Shown in pieces: positions 43,736-56,704 of a stretch of DNA of 64,000 bases. The first letter of the stretch is position 1; each line of letters opens with the position of its first letter. The stretch covers positions 64,660,748-64,724,747 of the forward strand of contig CM038038.1 of NCBI GenBank assembly GCA_021397845.1, given 5' to 3'. The notes under the pieces were generated by a model. That model made no database searches. It was not told the origin of the DNA and saw only the letters and a program-made list of their open reading frames with translations. The DNA is from Areca catechu (lineage: Eukaryota > Streptophyta > Magnoliopsida > Arecales > Arecaceae). The translations under genes and the position numbers were made by a program.

Positions 43736-44801
43736 GTGTTTAGGATATCATTTATCTGCATTAGGATCACAAACCCTAATTTCTGCATCCTGCTAGCTGC
43801 ATTAGGTATCTATTTTTCCATCTTATTTTGACCATCTAAAAATTTTATTTTTCTGTGAAATTTGCATGAAGTGTTATCTGTCTTCTTCTCTATTTTATTA
43901 TAATTTTTAATTAATTTTACCAAAAACTTAGTTTTCTAAAATTTGGCATATTAGAAACCCTAACTAAAATCCTGAGATTTTTGTATCAGTCCGAAATCCC
44001 TAAGATTTGCATTATCATCTGATTTTTGTTTTGCATCAAATTTGGTAGAGTTCATCATCACCATCCTTCCTCTGTTATGAAATTTTTTAGATTTTTTTTG
44101 TATCAGTAACTATGTCAAATTCTGTATCTTCTGAAACTCTAATTTTTTGAATTCTGCTATTTCTGCACCTTGACTCAACCTAACCTAATCAACTTCCACA
44201 CACCCCAATCCGAAGCCCAATTTGTTTGCTAACATAATCAACCTAAACCTAATTTGCCACCTCATAAAACACACATAAAATATTTTAATTTTTGATTATC
44301 TTTAGATTGCATCAGGACCATCGATTGCCATCATCTCTTTAATCTAATCTTAAGGGCAATTGCTATCTAACATCGGGCAGGATTTCATCCCCTGTCTTGG
44401 GCCCAAAACAACCACCAATATTCTGACCCAAGCTTAATTAAAATTAATTAGACTTAATTTGCCCTAGAGTACTAGGTGACACCCAACAGGTCAGGTCCAA
44501 GTTTTGTGGGCCAACTAGTGCATTTAATCCTTTGGCTATTATTGAAATCTGGTGTCTAAGGCTGGGGGTCCAGATTCAAACGACCTAAGTGGACTGGTGG
44601 TTTATAATTAGGACCCTATAACAAGTAGGGGGAGCCTCCCACCACCCCACCCCCTATCGGCCAGTAGAAGGATTAGCTACTGGGTTAAGTGTAAGTTGAG
44701 CTAACCCATTCTGTTTTGGCTCTAGGTCTAAGAAACCTTAGAATTATCGATCCTTTGCATACTTGGCTGCACCATCTCATTCTGACTGATTGTTTGATTG
44801 T
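43736..44801 (+). other. Gypsy-3 leader (noncoding)
   Basis: A/T-rich leader with remnants similar to the Gypsy-1 leader: the ACCCAAGCTTAATTAAAATTAATTAGA region, a GGTGTCTAAGG motif (44551-44561), and the run-in to gag. No gene seen. Confidence 0.75.
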
Positions 44802-45414
44802 ATGACCACTAGATTAGGAACCCAATACCAGAAGTCTAAACCCCAACCCAGTTCAACCATGGAGTCCAACCTTGAAGCTCTCATAAGAACCATGAATGAA
44901 TAGATGGTTGCCCAATTAACCACCCAGATTAACCAATCCAATACCCAATTGAACCATAAGCTTGACCAACTGATCCAATCAAGTAATCAAGCAATCCATA
45001 GTTTTGACCAAGTAGGAGATCAGTTAGGAACCCTATGCAAGATCCATAGAGTTGAACCCTTGCCCTATGAGCCCCAAGAACCCATAGTCTCTAGATATGA
45101 ACCCAGTAGTAACCCATTATCCCTCAGTCTACCTGAGTCTTATAGGATTAGTACCCCTAGCTATGAGCCTAGTATTGGTCCATTTTTTCTTTATTCAACC
45201 CCCTCTTACCACCCCATTGGTTCACCAGGATGACCTTGAAGAAGAAATATATGAAGCTGATGAGGGCCTAGTGAACAAGTATGAGGAAGAAGAGGAGTTC
45301 CCCATAGAAGATTTAGAGCTAGTTGAATCAATAGATACCCAGGTAGAAGCCACCCTAGAATCAATTGACCCTGACCATACCCACATAGTAGTTGACCCAG
45401 AGTTGATGACCTAG
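44802..45414 (+). pseudogene. Gypsy-3 gag-like N-terminal fragment
   Basis: ATG at 44802 starts MTTRLGTQYQKSK, homologous to the Gypsy-1 gag start. It is followed by MESNLEALIRTMNE, a TAG at 44901-44903 (expected Gln), and a Gln/Asn-rich helical stretch (QLTTQINQSNTQLNHKLDQL). A frameshift near 45230 leads into an acidic segment (EEEIYEADEGL...YEEEEEFPIEDLE). No gag core or zinc knuckle follows. It is present once, not in the amplified units. Confidence 0.75.
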
Positions 45415-46179
45415 ATCACACCTAGGCAATAATAGAAGAGCAGCTAGAGGAAGGGAACCCAGATCCCATTACTAAAGCACCACCTGAAAAACTTTAGAAG
45501 AAGATCCAATTGTAGAGCCTAGCCTGAATTTCATGAGCTAGAAAAGTTTATTAAGGACTTGATTTCATTAAATCAATACCCTCAGGATGAAGTTACTCCA
45601 TTACCTCCAATTGATCTTTTCCCTAAAATTAATGACCCATTCTTCTATAATGCAGACCCTGTATGACTACCTCAAGCCAATAAGATCAATCTCATTAGTC
45701 TATGACTCATCCCTGAAACCCCTTCTAGTATTCTACTCTTTATGATTAACCCCAAGCCATCTTCTTATTTCTTATCCTGCCAGACTAACCCTGAACCCAC
45801 CTCTTATTTTCTACCCTTTCCTGAAAATTCTTTTATTTTTTTCACTATTAGGTTACATTTTATAAGAGTTTGCATGTTGCATTCGTTCATTGAGCATGTC
45901 ATGTTTGCATTTTACTTCTGGAGAACCCTATGGCACTTAGTAGTAGTACATAGTAAATTCTAATGTGCATGCCATGCTAGGGTCATACCTAAAGAGTCTA
46001 TAGTGTATAAGGTTAGACCCAAAGAGTCCAATAAATTTTCTTTGATAGGAAAGTCTAGTCGAGTCTATTAAGTATTAGTTGGGTCCAATAAATCCATAGC
46101 CCTGAATCATCTGTCCTCACCTACACAAGCCTCTGCACAGCATCTGTATCTGACAATTAGTCAAAAGCTAAACATAAGT
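45415..46179 (+). other. Gypsy-3 internal remnant between gag-like part and chromodomain
   Basis: Degenerate coding-like sequence with LEKFIKDLISLNQYPQDEV, then Pro/Ser/Tyr-rich and hydrophobic segments. A 73-codon ATG frame (45742-45963) ends in a hydrophobic stretch (FIFFTIRLHFIRVCMLHSF). From 45463 on, this sequence is repeated in all seven units. I do not recognise a function. Confidence 0.6.
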
Positions 46180-46641
46180 AATAAACTATATAATAACTTC
46201 ACTAATTCCCAAAAACATGTTAAAGAATTTTCTGCAGGGAACTATGTGTTGATAAAGAGATTTCCTGCTCGCAAAGCTGGCCCATTCAAAATAATGAAAA
46301 GAGTTAGACCCAATGCCTATGTGCTTGAGATAATACCTGATTTAGGTATTAGTCGCACCTTCAGCAGTTCAGACCTTATGGAACATAGGGAGCCAGTAGT
46401 GATACCTAGCAAGCCCTTTGAGCCACTCCCTTTCTTTGAGAGAGAACCCACCCCAGAGTGTCCACATATAATTTGGCCAATAAGTGAGGTAAGGAGTGAG
46501 CGAATCCTGGATGATCAAGCAATCAGTACCCAAGATGAAGGTTATCAAAGGTATTTGGTCAGATGGCAAGGTCAACCAGAATCTGAGAATTTATGGAATG
46601 CTGGTTCGGATCTACAGCACCTCAACTCAGACCCTCCTTGA
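46180..46641 (+). pseudogene. Gypsy-3 integrase C-terminus and chromodomain, copy 1
   Basis: Open fragment: NSQKHVKEFSAGNYVLIKRFPARKAGPFK and NAYVLEIIPDLGISRTF (GPY/F-type integrase end), then SERILDDQAISTQDEGYQRYLVRWQG, the chromodomain, with NLWNAGSDLQ following. It aligns with Gypsy-1 19800-20230. There is no integrase catalytic core upstream, so it cannot integrate on its own. An overlapping frame continues GSSSSRLKRIG across the polypurine tract into the next LTR. Confidence 0.85.
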
Positions 46642-46696
46642 GCAGCCAAATTGACCCTTACTCGATGGGGTCGAGTTCCTCCCGCCTCAAGAGAAT

Positions 46697-49194
46697 TGGT
46701 GAGGATACCAGGATCAGACACAAATCAATGGATTCCATATGGTTTGTTGATTATGGTTTTAATTTTAGAACCTTAGTCATGTGTCACAATTTTGTAATCA
46801 ATTAAGATTGAGTCCTGTAATAAGTTGAGACTAGTTATTTATCTCAATCCCAGACCAGTATCGAGTCTTGTATTTCAGTATAAATCCAGTATGAGTCTAA
46901 TTTTTGTATAAGAAAGGAGATTACCCTATTTTGGAGTTCCACTAGGCCTCATCCAGGAGTCAGAGGCCACTACACTAGCTTATTGGATTTTGCGTGACAC
47001 CTTAGGATCCAAGATGCCTTTCTAGATACCTTGATTCCTTTCAGATTTTTTTTGGATGCCCAGATTTCCTCCAGATGCCAGAGTATATTCCCAGACCAGG
47101 TCATAACATGATCCCAAAGGCTTACCTATGCCCCAGCCCAAGTGAATGCAAGGTCCAGGTCAATGAAGAACCAAGATCCCAGGTATATTCTAGCCAAGAA
47201 TCAAGATACCTAGAATATTCCTGCCCCAGGCATCCCAGGCCTCCAGGGCCCAAAGCCCATGTGCCCAACCCATCCTTGGCCGCCCCTTGCTACCCCCCAT
47301 GAAGCCCAACATGTCCAAAGTGTTGACTTGGCCCAAGCTAAGAAGGAGGAATTCAAATGGAAGAAGGAAACCTAGTTCTTATTCTATTCAACTAGTATAC
47401 TCCTAGTTCTAGGTTTATTTTGTAGTCTTTCTCCCACTTAAATTATGTAAACCAAATCTAACTAGGAGAAGACTTGTAATACCTTTAGGAGAGGGCATGG
47501 GACTCTATAAAAACCCCACCCCTCCTCCTCTTGTAATCAATCAACTCTTATGAATTAAACTCTACTGAGTTATTTTTAAGACTGGTGTTCTTGTGTTTTT
47601 GTTTTTGGGTTCTAGTTTTTGTTCTCTTGTGTTGGCCGACCTCGTTCATTGCAATCCTCCACACCCAAAGAAGCAAATCAGACCTCCAAGCATCAGCCAC
47701 ATCCAAAAGAGAAACCTTGCAGATGCCCAGATCAAGAGCTCGTCCTGCTTCCTTGCCGCCAGCCCTTTGCCCTAATCCTTTTCCTTCCTTGTTTCATCTT
47801 TTTTTTTTTTTTTGATTACCTGATTCATGCCTAACCTTGATGTTTTGCAAACCCCTGACGTATTTCCCCTCCCCATAGGAGGCTTTTTTTGCCTTCAGAC
47901 TAGATCCAGATCGCCTTCAGATTTGGGAACCAAAGGCTTGTTCTTCTAGGAGCCATCCAGATCCCATTACTAAAGCACCACCTGAAAAACTTTAGAAGAA
48001 GATCCAATTGTAGAGCCTAGCCTGAATTTCATGAGCTAGAAGAGTTTATTAAGGACTTGATTTCTTTAAATCAATACCCTCAGGATGAAGTTACTCCATT
48101 ACCTCCAATTGATCTTTTCCCTGAAATTAATGACCCATTCTTCTATAATGCAGACCCTGTATGACTACCTCAAGCCCATAAGATCAATCTCATTAGTCTA
48201 TGACTCATCCCTGAAACCCCTTCTAGTATTCTACTCTTTATGATTAACCCCAAGCCATCTTCTTATTTCTTATCCTGCCAGACTAACCCTGAACCCACCT
48301 CTTATTTTCTACCCTATCCTGAAAATTCTTTTATTTTTTTCACTATTAGGTTACATTTTATAAGAGTTTGCATGTTGCATTCGTTCATTGAGCATGTCAT
48401 GTTTGCATTTTACTTCTGGAGAACCCTATGCCACTTACTAGTAGTACATAGTAAATTCTAATGTGCATGCCATGCTAGGGTCAAACCTAAAGAGTCTATA
48501 GGGTATAAGGTTATATCCAAAGAGTCCAATAAATTTTCTTTGATAGGAAAGTCTAGTCGAGTCTATTAAGTATTAGTTGGGTCCAATAAATCCATAGCCC
48601 TGAATCATCTGTCCGCACCTACACTAGCCTCTGCACAGCATCTGTATCTGACAATTAGTCAAAAGCTAAACAAAAGTAATAAACTATATAATAACTTCAC
48701 TAATTCCCAAAAACATGTTAAAGAATTTTCTGCAGGGAACTATGTGTTGATAAAGAGATTTCCTGCTCGCAAAGCTAGCCCATTCAAAAAAATGAAAAGA
48801 GTTGGACCCAATGCCTATGTGCTTGAGATAATACCTGATTTAGGTATTAGTCGCACCTTCAGCAGTTCAGACCTTATGGAACATAGGGAGCCAGTAGTGA
48901 TACCTAGCAAGCCCTTTGAGCTACTCCCTTTCTTTGAGAGAGAACCCACCCCAGAGTGTCCACATATAATTTGGCCAATAAGTGAGGTAAGGAGTGAGTG
49001 AATCCTGGATGATCAAGCAATCAGTACCCAAGATGAAGGTTATCAAAGGTATTTGGTCAGATGGCAAGGTCAACCAGAATCTGAGGATTTGTGGAATGCT
49101 AGTTCGGATCAACAACACCTCAACTCAGACCCTCCTTGAGCAGCCAAATTGACCCTTACTCGATGGGGTCGAGTTCCTCCCGCCCCAAGAGAAT
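46697..49194 (+). repeat. Gypsy-3 array unit 2 (LTR 2 fused to internal)
   Basis: LTR part 46697-47960, junction at CCAG (47957-47960), internal part 47961-49194. The chromodomain fragment (48744-49139) is stopped at 48999 by CGA to TGA. It shares with unit 1 variants such as CACCACCTG after the junction that later units lack. Confidence 0.9.
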
Positions 49195-51692
49195 TGGTGA
49201 GGACACCAGGATCAGACACAAATCAATGGATTCCATATGGTTTGTTGATTATGGTTTTAATTTTAGAACCTTAGTCATGTGTCACAATTTTGTAATCAAT
49301 TAAGATTGAGTCCTGTAATAAGTTGAGACTAGTTATTTGTCTCAACCCCAGTCCAGTATCGAGTCCTGTATTTCAGTATAAATCTAGTATGAGTCTAATT
49401 TTTGTATAAGAAAGGAGATTACCCTATTTTGGAGTTCCACTAGGCCTCATCCAGGAGTCAGAGGCCACTACACTAGCTTATTGGATTTTGCATGACACCT
49501 TAGGATCCAAGATGCCTTTCCAGATACCCTGATTCCTTTCAGATATTTTTTGGTTGCCCAGATTTCCTCCAGATGCCAGAGTATATTCCCAGACCAGGTC
49601 ATAAAATGATCCCAAAGGCTTACCTATGCCCCAACCCAAGTGAATGCAAGGTCCAAGTCCATGAAGAACCAAGATCCCAGGTATATTCTAGCCAAGAATC
49701 AAGTTACCTGGAATATTCCTGCTCCAGGCATCCCAGGCCTCCAGGGCCCAAAGCCCATGTGCCCAACCCATCCTTGGCCGCCCCTTGCTACCCCCCATGA
49801 AGCCCAACATGTCCAAAGTGTTGACTTGGTCCAAGCTAAGAAGGAGGAATTCAAATGGAAGAAGGAAACCTAGTTCTTATTCTATTCAACTAGTATACTC
49901 TTAGTTCAAGGTTTATTTTGTAGTCTTTCTCCCACTTAAATTATGTAAACCTAATCTAACTAGGAGAAGACTTGTAATCCCTTTAGGAGAGGGCATGGGA
50001 CCCTATAAATACCCCACCCCTCCTCCTCTTGTAATCAATCAACTCTTATGAATTAAACTCTACTGAATTATTTTTAAGACTGGTGTTCTTGTGTTTTTGT
50101 TTTTGGGTTCTAGTTTTTGTTCTCTTGTGTTGGCCGACCTCGTTCATTGCAATCCTCCACACCCAAAGAAGCAAATCAGACCTCCAAGCATCAGCCACAT
50201 CCAAAAGAGAAACCTTGAAGATGCCCAGATCAAGAGCTCGTCCTGCTTCCTTGCCGCCAGCCCTTTGCCCTAATCCTTTTCCTTCCTTGTTTCATCTTTT
50301 TTTTTTTTTTTGATTACCTGATTCTTGCCTAACCTTGATGTTTTACAGACCCCTGAGGTATTTCTCCTCCCCATAGGAGGCTTTTTTTGCCTTCAGACTA
50401 GATCCAGATCGCCTTCAGATTTGGGAACCAAAGGCTTGTTCTTCTAGGTGCCATCCAGATCCCATTAATAAAGCACCACTTGAAAAACTTTAGAAGAAGA
50501 TCCAATTGTAGAGCCTAGCCTGAATTTCATGAGCTAGAAGAGTTTATTAAGGACTTGATTTCTTTAAATCAATACCCTCAGGATGAAGTTACTCCATTAC
50601 CTCCAATTGATCTTTTCCCTGAAATTAATGACCCATTCTTCTATAATGCAGACCCTGTATGACTACCTCAAGCCCATAAGATCAATCTCATTAGTCTATG
50701 ACTCATCCCTGAAACCCCTTCTAGTATTCTACTCTTTATGATTAACCCCAAGCCATCTTCTTATTTCTTATCCTGCCAGACTAACCCTGAACCCACCTCT
50801 TATTTTCTATCCTTTCCTGAAAATTCTTTTATTTTTTTCACTATTAGGTTACATTTTATAAGAGTTTGCATGTTGCATTCATTCATTGAGCATGTCATGT
50901 TTGCATTTTACTTCTGGAGAACCCTATGCCACTTAGTAGGAGTACATAGTAAATTCTAATGTGCATGCCATGCTAGGGTCAAACCTAAAGAGTCTATAGT
51001 GTATAAGGTTATACCCAAAGAGTCCAATAAATTTTCTTTGATAGGAAAGTCTAGTCGAGTCTATTAAGTATTAGTTGGGTCCAATAAATCCATAGCCCTA
51101 AATCATCTGTCTGCACCTACACTAGCCTCTGCACAGCATCTGTATCTGACAATTAGTCAAAAGCTAAACATAAGTAATAAACTATATAATAACTTCACTA
51201 ATTCCCAAAAACATGTTAAAGAATTTTCTGCAGGGAACTATGTGTTGATAAAGAGATTTCCTGCTCGCAAAGCCGGCCCATTCAAAATAATGAAAAGAGT
51301 TTGACCCAATGCCTATGTGCTTGAGATAATACCTAATTTAGGTATTAGTCGCACCTTCAGCAGTTCAGACCTTATGGAACATAGGGAGCCAGTAGTGATA
51401 CCTAGCAAGCCCTTTAAGCCACTCCCTTTCTTTGAGAGAGAACCCACCCCATAGTGTCCACATATAATTTGGCCAATAAGTGTGGTAAGGAGTGAGCGAA
51501 TCCTGGATGATCAAGCAATCAGTACCCAAGATGAAGGTTATCAAAGGTATTTGGTTAGATGGCAAGGTCAACCAGAATCTGAGGATTTGTGGAATGCTGG
51601 TTCGGATCTACAGCACCTCAACTCAGACCCTCCTTGAGCAGCCAAATTGACCCTTAGTCGATGGGGTCAAGTTCCTCCCGCCCCAAGAGAAT
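49195..51692 (+). repeat. Gypsy-3 array unit 3
   Basis: Junction CCAG at 50455-50458. Chromodomain fragment 51242-51637 has TGA at 51302 (Gly expected) and a second stop near 51451. It shows the CACCACTTG variant shared by units 3-7. Confidence 0.9.
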
Positions 51693-54191
51693 TGGTGAGG
51701 ACTCCAAGATCAGACACAAATCAATGGGTTCCATATGGTTTGTTGATTATGGTTTTAATTTTAGAACCTTAGTCATGTGTCATAATTTTGTAATCAATTA
51801 AGATTGAGTCCTGTAATAAGTTGAGACTAGTTATTTGTCTCAACCCCAGTCCAGTATCGAGTCCTGTATTTCAGTATAAATCCAGTATGAGTCTAATTTT
51901 TGTATAAGAAAGGAGATTACCCTATTTTGGAGTTCCACTAGGCCTCATCCAGGAGTCAGAGGCCACTACACTAGCTTATTGGATTTTGCGTGACACCTTA
52001 GGATCCAAGATGCCTTTCCAGATACCCTAATTTCTTTCAGATATTTTTTGGGTGCCTAGATTTCCTCCAGATGCCAGAGTATATTCCCAGACCAGGTCAT
52101 AACATGATCCCAAAGGCTTACCTATGCCCCAGCCCAAGTGAATGCAAGGTCCAGGTCCAAGAAGAACCAAGATCCCAGGTATATTCTAGCCAAGAATCAA
52201 GATACCTGGAATATTCCTGCTCCAGGCATCCCAGGCCTCCAGGGCCCAAAGCCCATGTGCCCAACCCATCCTTGGCCGCCCCTTGCTACCCCCCATGAAG
52301 CCCAACATGTCCAAAGTGTTGACTTGGTCCAAGCTAAGATGGAGGAATTCAAATGGAAGAAGGAAACCTAGTTCTTATTCTATTCAACTAGTATACTCCT
52401 AGTTCTAGGTTTATTTTGTAGTCTTTCTCCCACTTAAATTATGTAAACCTAATCTAACTAGGAGAAGACTTATAATCCCTTTAGGAGAGGGCATGGGACT
52501 CTATAAATACCCCACCCCTCCTCCTCTTATAATCAATCAACTCTTATGATTTAAACTCTACTGAATTATTTTTAAGACTGGTGTTCTTGTGTTTTTGTTT
52601 TTGGGTTCTAGTTTGTGTTCTCTTGTGTTGGCCGACCTCGTTCATTGCAATCCTCCACACCCAAAGAAGCAAATCAAACCTCCAAGCATCAGCCACATCC
52701 AAAAGAAAAACCTTGAAGATGCCCAGATCAAGAGCTCGTCCTGCTTCCTTGCCGCCAGCCCTTTGCCCTAATCCTTTTCCTTCCTTGTTTCATCTTTTTT
52801 TTTTTTTTTTGATTACCTGATTCTTGCCTAACCTTGATGTTTTGCAGACCCCTGAGGTATTTCCCCTCCCCATAGGAGGCTTTTTTTGCCTTCAGACTAG
52901 ATCCAGATCGCCTTCAGATTTGGGAACCAAAGGCTTGTTCTTCTAGGTGCCATCCAGATCCCATTACTAAAGCACCACTTGAAAAACTTTAGAAGAAGAT
53001 CCAATTGTAGAGCCTAGCCTGAATTTCATGAGCTAGAAGAGTTTATTAAGGACTTGATTTCTTTAAATCAATACCCTCAGGATGAAGTTACTCCATTACC
53101 TCCAATTGATCTTTTCCCTGAAATTAATGACCCATTCTTCTATAATGCAGACCCTGTATGACTACCTCAAGCCCATAAGATCAATCTCATTAGTCTATGA
53201 CTCATCCCTGAAACCCCTTCTAGTATTCTACTCTTTATGATTAACCCCAAGCCATCTTCTTATTTCTTATCCTGCCAGACTAACCCTGAACCCACCTCTT
53301 ATTTTCTACCCTTTCCTGAAAATTCTTTTATTTTTTTCACTATTAGGTTACATTTTATAAGAGTTTGCATGTTGCATTCATTCATTGAGCATGCCATGTT
53401 TGCATTTTACTTCTGGAGAACCCTATGCCACTTAGTAGGAGTACATAGTAAATTCTAATGTGCATGCCATGCTAGGGTCAAACCTAAAGAGTCTATAGTG
53501 TATAAGGTTATACCCAAAGAGTCCAATAAATTTTCTTTGATAGGAAAGTCTAGTCGAGTCTATTAAGTATTAGTTGGGTCCAATAAATCCATAGCCCTGA
53601 ATCATCTGTCCGCACCTACACTAGCCTCTGCACAGCATCTGTATCTGACAATTAGTCAAAAGCTAAACATAAGTAATAAACTATATAATAACTTCACTAA
53701 TTCCCAAAAACATGTTAAAGAATTTTCTGCAGGGAACTATGTGTTGATAAAGAGATTTCCTGCTTGCAAAGCTGGCCCATTCAAAATAATGAAAAGAGTT
53801 GGACCCAATGCCTATGTGCTTGAGATAATACCTGATTTAGGTATTAGTCGCACCTTCAACAGTTCAGACCTTATGGAACATAGGGAGCCAGTAGTGATAC
53901 CTAGCAAGCCCTTTGAGCCACTCCCTTTCTTTGAGAGAGAACCCACCCCAGAGTGTCCACATATAATTTGGCCAATAAGTGAGGTAAGGAGTGAGCGAAT
54001 CCTAGATGATCAAGCAATCAGTCCCCAAGATGAAGGTTATCAAAGGTATTTGGTCAGATGGCAAGGTCAACCAGAATCTGAGGATTTGTGGAATGCTGGT
54101 TCGGATCTACAGCACCTCAACTCAGACCATCCTTGAGCAGCCAAATTGATCCTTACTCAATGGGGTCGAGTTCCTCCCGCCCCAAGAGAAT
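51693..54191 (+). repeat. Gypsy-3 array unit 4
   Basis: Junction CCAG at 52954-52957; one base longer than its neighbours in the LTR poly-T region. Chromodomain fragment 53741-54136 is open for 131 codons. It carries the variants ACCCTAATTTCTTTCAG and GGGTGCCTAG, shared with units 5 and 6. Confidence 0.9.
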
Positions 54192-56704
54192 TGGTGAGGA
54201 CACCAAGATCAGACACAAATCAATGGATTCCATACGGTTTGTTGATTATGGTTTTAATTTTAGAACCTTAGTCATGTGTCACAATTTTGTAATCAATTAA
54301 GATTGAGTCCTGCAATAAGTTGAGACTAGTTATTTGTCTCAACCCCAGTCCAGTATCGAGTCCTGTATTTCAGTATAAATCCAGTATGAGTCTAATTTTT
54401 GTATAAGAAAGGAGATTACCCTATTTTGGAGTTCCACTAGGCCTCATCCAGGAGTCAGAGGCCACTACGCTAGCTTATTGGATTTTGCGTGACACCTTAG
54501 GATCCAAGATGCCTTTCCAGATACCCTAATTTCTTTCAGATATTTTTTGGGTGCCTAGATTTCCTCCAGATGCCAGAGTATATTCCCAGACCAGGTCATA
54601 ACATGATCCCAAAGGCTTACCTATGCCCCAGCCCAAGTGAATGCAAGGTCCAGGTCCAAGAAGAACCAAGATCCCAGGTATATTCTAGCCAAGAATCAAG
54701 ATACCTGGAATATTCCTGCTCCAGGCATCCCAGGCCTCCAGGGCCCAAAGCCCATGTGCCCAACCCATCCTTGGCCGCCCCTTGCTACCCCCCATGAAGC
54801 CCAACATGTCCAAAGTGTTGACTTGGTCCAAGCTAAGAAGGAGGAATTCAAATGGAAGAAGGAAACCTAGTTCTTATTCTATTCAACTAGTATACTCCTA
54901 GTTCTAGGTTTATTTTGTAGTCTTTCTCCCACTTAAATTATGTAAACCTAATCTAACTAGGAGAAGACTTATAATCCCTTTAGGAGAGGGCATGGGACTC
55001 TATAAATACCCCACCCCTCCTCCTCTTGTAATCAATCAACTCTTATGAATTAAACTCTACTGAATTATTTGTAAGACTGGTGTTCTTGTGTTTTTGTTTT
55101 TGGATTCTAGTTTTTGTTCTCTTATGTTGGCCGACCTCGTTCATTGCAATCCTCCACACCCAAAGAAGCAAATCAGACCTCCAAGCATCAGCCACATCCA
55201 AAAGAGAAACCTTGAAGATGCCCAGATCAAGAGCTCGTCCTGCTTCCTTGCCGCCAGCCCTTTGCCCTAATCCTTTTCCTTCCTTGTTTCATCTTTTCTT
55301 TTCTTTTTGATTACCTGATTCATGCCTAACCTTGATGTTTTGCAGACCCCTGAGGTATTTCCCCTCCCCATAGGAGGCTTTTTTTGCCTTCAGACTAGAT
55401 CCAGATCGCCTTCAGATTTGGGAACCAAAGGCTTGTTCTTCTAGGTGCCATCCAGATCCCATTACTAAAGCACCACTTGAAAAACTTTAGAAGAAGATCC
55501 AATTATAGAGCCTAGCCTGAATTTCATGAGCTAGAAGAGTTTATTAAGGACTTGATTTCTTTAAATCAATACCCTCAGGATGAAGTTACTCCATTACCTC
55601 CAATTGATCTTTTCCCTGAAATTAATGACCCATTCTTCTATAATGCAGACCCTGTATGACTACCTCAAGCCCATAAGATCAATCTCATTAGTCTATGACT
55701 CATCCCTGAAACCCCTTCTAGTATTCTACTCTTTATGATTAACCCCAAGCCATCTTCTTATTTCTTATCCTGCCAGACTAACCCTGAACCCACCTCTTAT
55801 TTTCTACCCTTTCCTGAAAATTCTTTTATTTTTTTCACTATTAGGTTACATTTTATAAGAGTTTGCATGTTGCATTCGTTCATTGAGCATGTCATGTTTG
55901 CATTTTACTTCTGGAGAACCCTATGCCACTTAGTAGGAGTACATAGTAAATTCTAATGTGCATGCCATGCTAGGGTCAAACCTAAAGAGTCTATAGTGTA
56001 TAAGGTTATACCCAAAGAGTTCAATAAATTTTCTTTGATAGGAAAGTCTAGTTGAGTCTATTAAGTATTAGTTGGGTCCAATAAATCCATAGCCCTGAAT
56101 CATCTGTCCGCACCTACACTAGCCTCTGTATCTGACAATTAGGCACAGCATCTGTATCTGACAATTAGTCAAAAGCTAAACATAAGTAATAAACTATATA
56201 ATAACTTCACTAATTCCCAAAAACATGTTAAAGAATTTTCTGCAGGGAACTATGTGTTGATAAAGAGATTTCCTGCTCGCAATGCTGGCCCATTCAAAAT
56301 AATGAAAAGAGTTGGACCCAATGCCTATGTGCTTGAGATAATACCTGATTTAGGTATTAGTCGCACCTTCAGCAGTTCAGACCTTATGGAACATAAGGAG
56401 CCAGTAGTGATACCTAGCAAGCCCTTTGAGCCACTCCCTTTCTTTGAGAGAAAACCCACCCCAGAGTGTCCACATATAATTTGGCCAATAAGTGAGGTAA
56501 GGAGTGAGCGAATCCTGGATGATCAAGCAATCCGTACCCAAGATGAAGGTTATCAAAGGTATTTGGTCAGATGGCAAGGTCAACCAGAATCTGAGAATTT
56601 GTGGAATGCTGGTTCGGATCTACAGCACCTCAACTCAGACCCTCCTTGAGCAGCCAAATTGACCCTTACTCGATGGGGTCGAGTTCCTCCCGCCCCAAGA
56701 GAAT
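54192..56704 (+). repeat. Gypsy-3 array unit 5 (with 15-base duplication)
   Basis: Junction CCAG at 55452-55455. Its 2513-base length is explained by a 15-base local duplication (GTATCTGACAATTAG, about 56128-56142). Chromodomain fragment 56254-56649 is open. Same diagnostic LTR variants as unit 4. Confidence 0.9.

Noticed and set aside
45742..45963. 73-codon ATG frame with a hydrophobic end (MINPKPSSYF...), repeated in the array
   Set aside because: It looked like a small membrane protein, but it sits in a degenerate pol remnant, its conservation is explained by recent array amplification, and the unit 7 copy has lost the ATG.
47585..47834. Repeated 60-82 codon frames in each Gypsy-3 LTR (MFLCFCFWVL..., also at 50083, 52581, 55080, 57593, 60090, 62587)
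   Set aside because: They lie in the transcribed part of the LTR, overlap each other in several frames and recur only because the LTR is repeated. No domain is recognisable.
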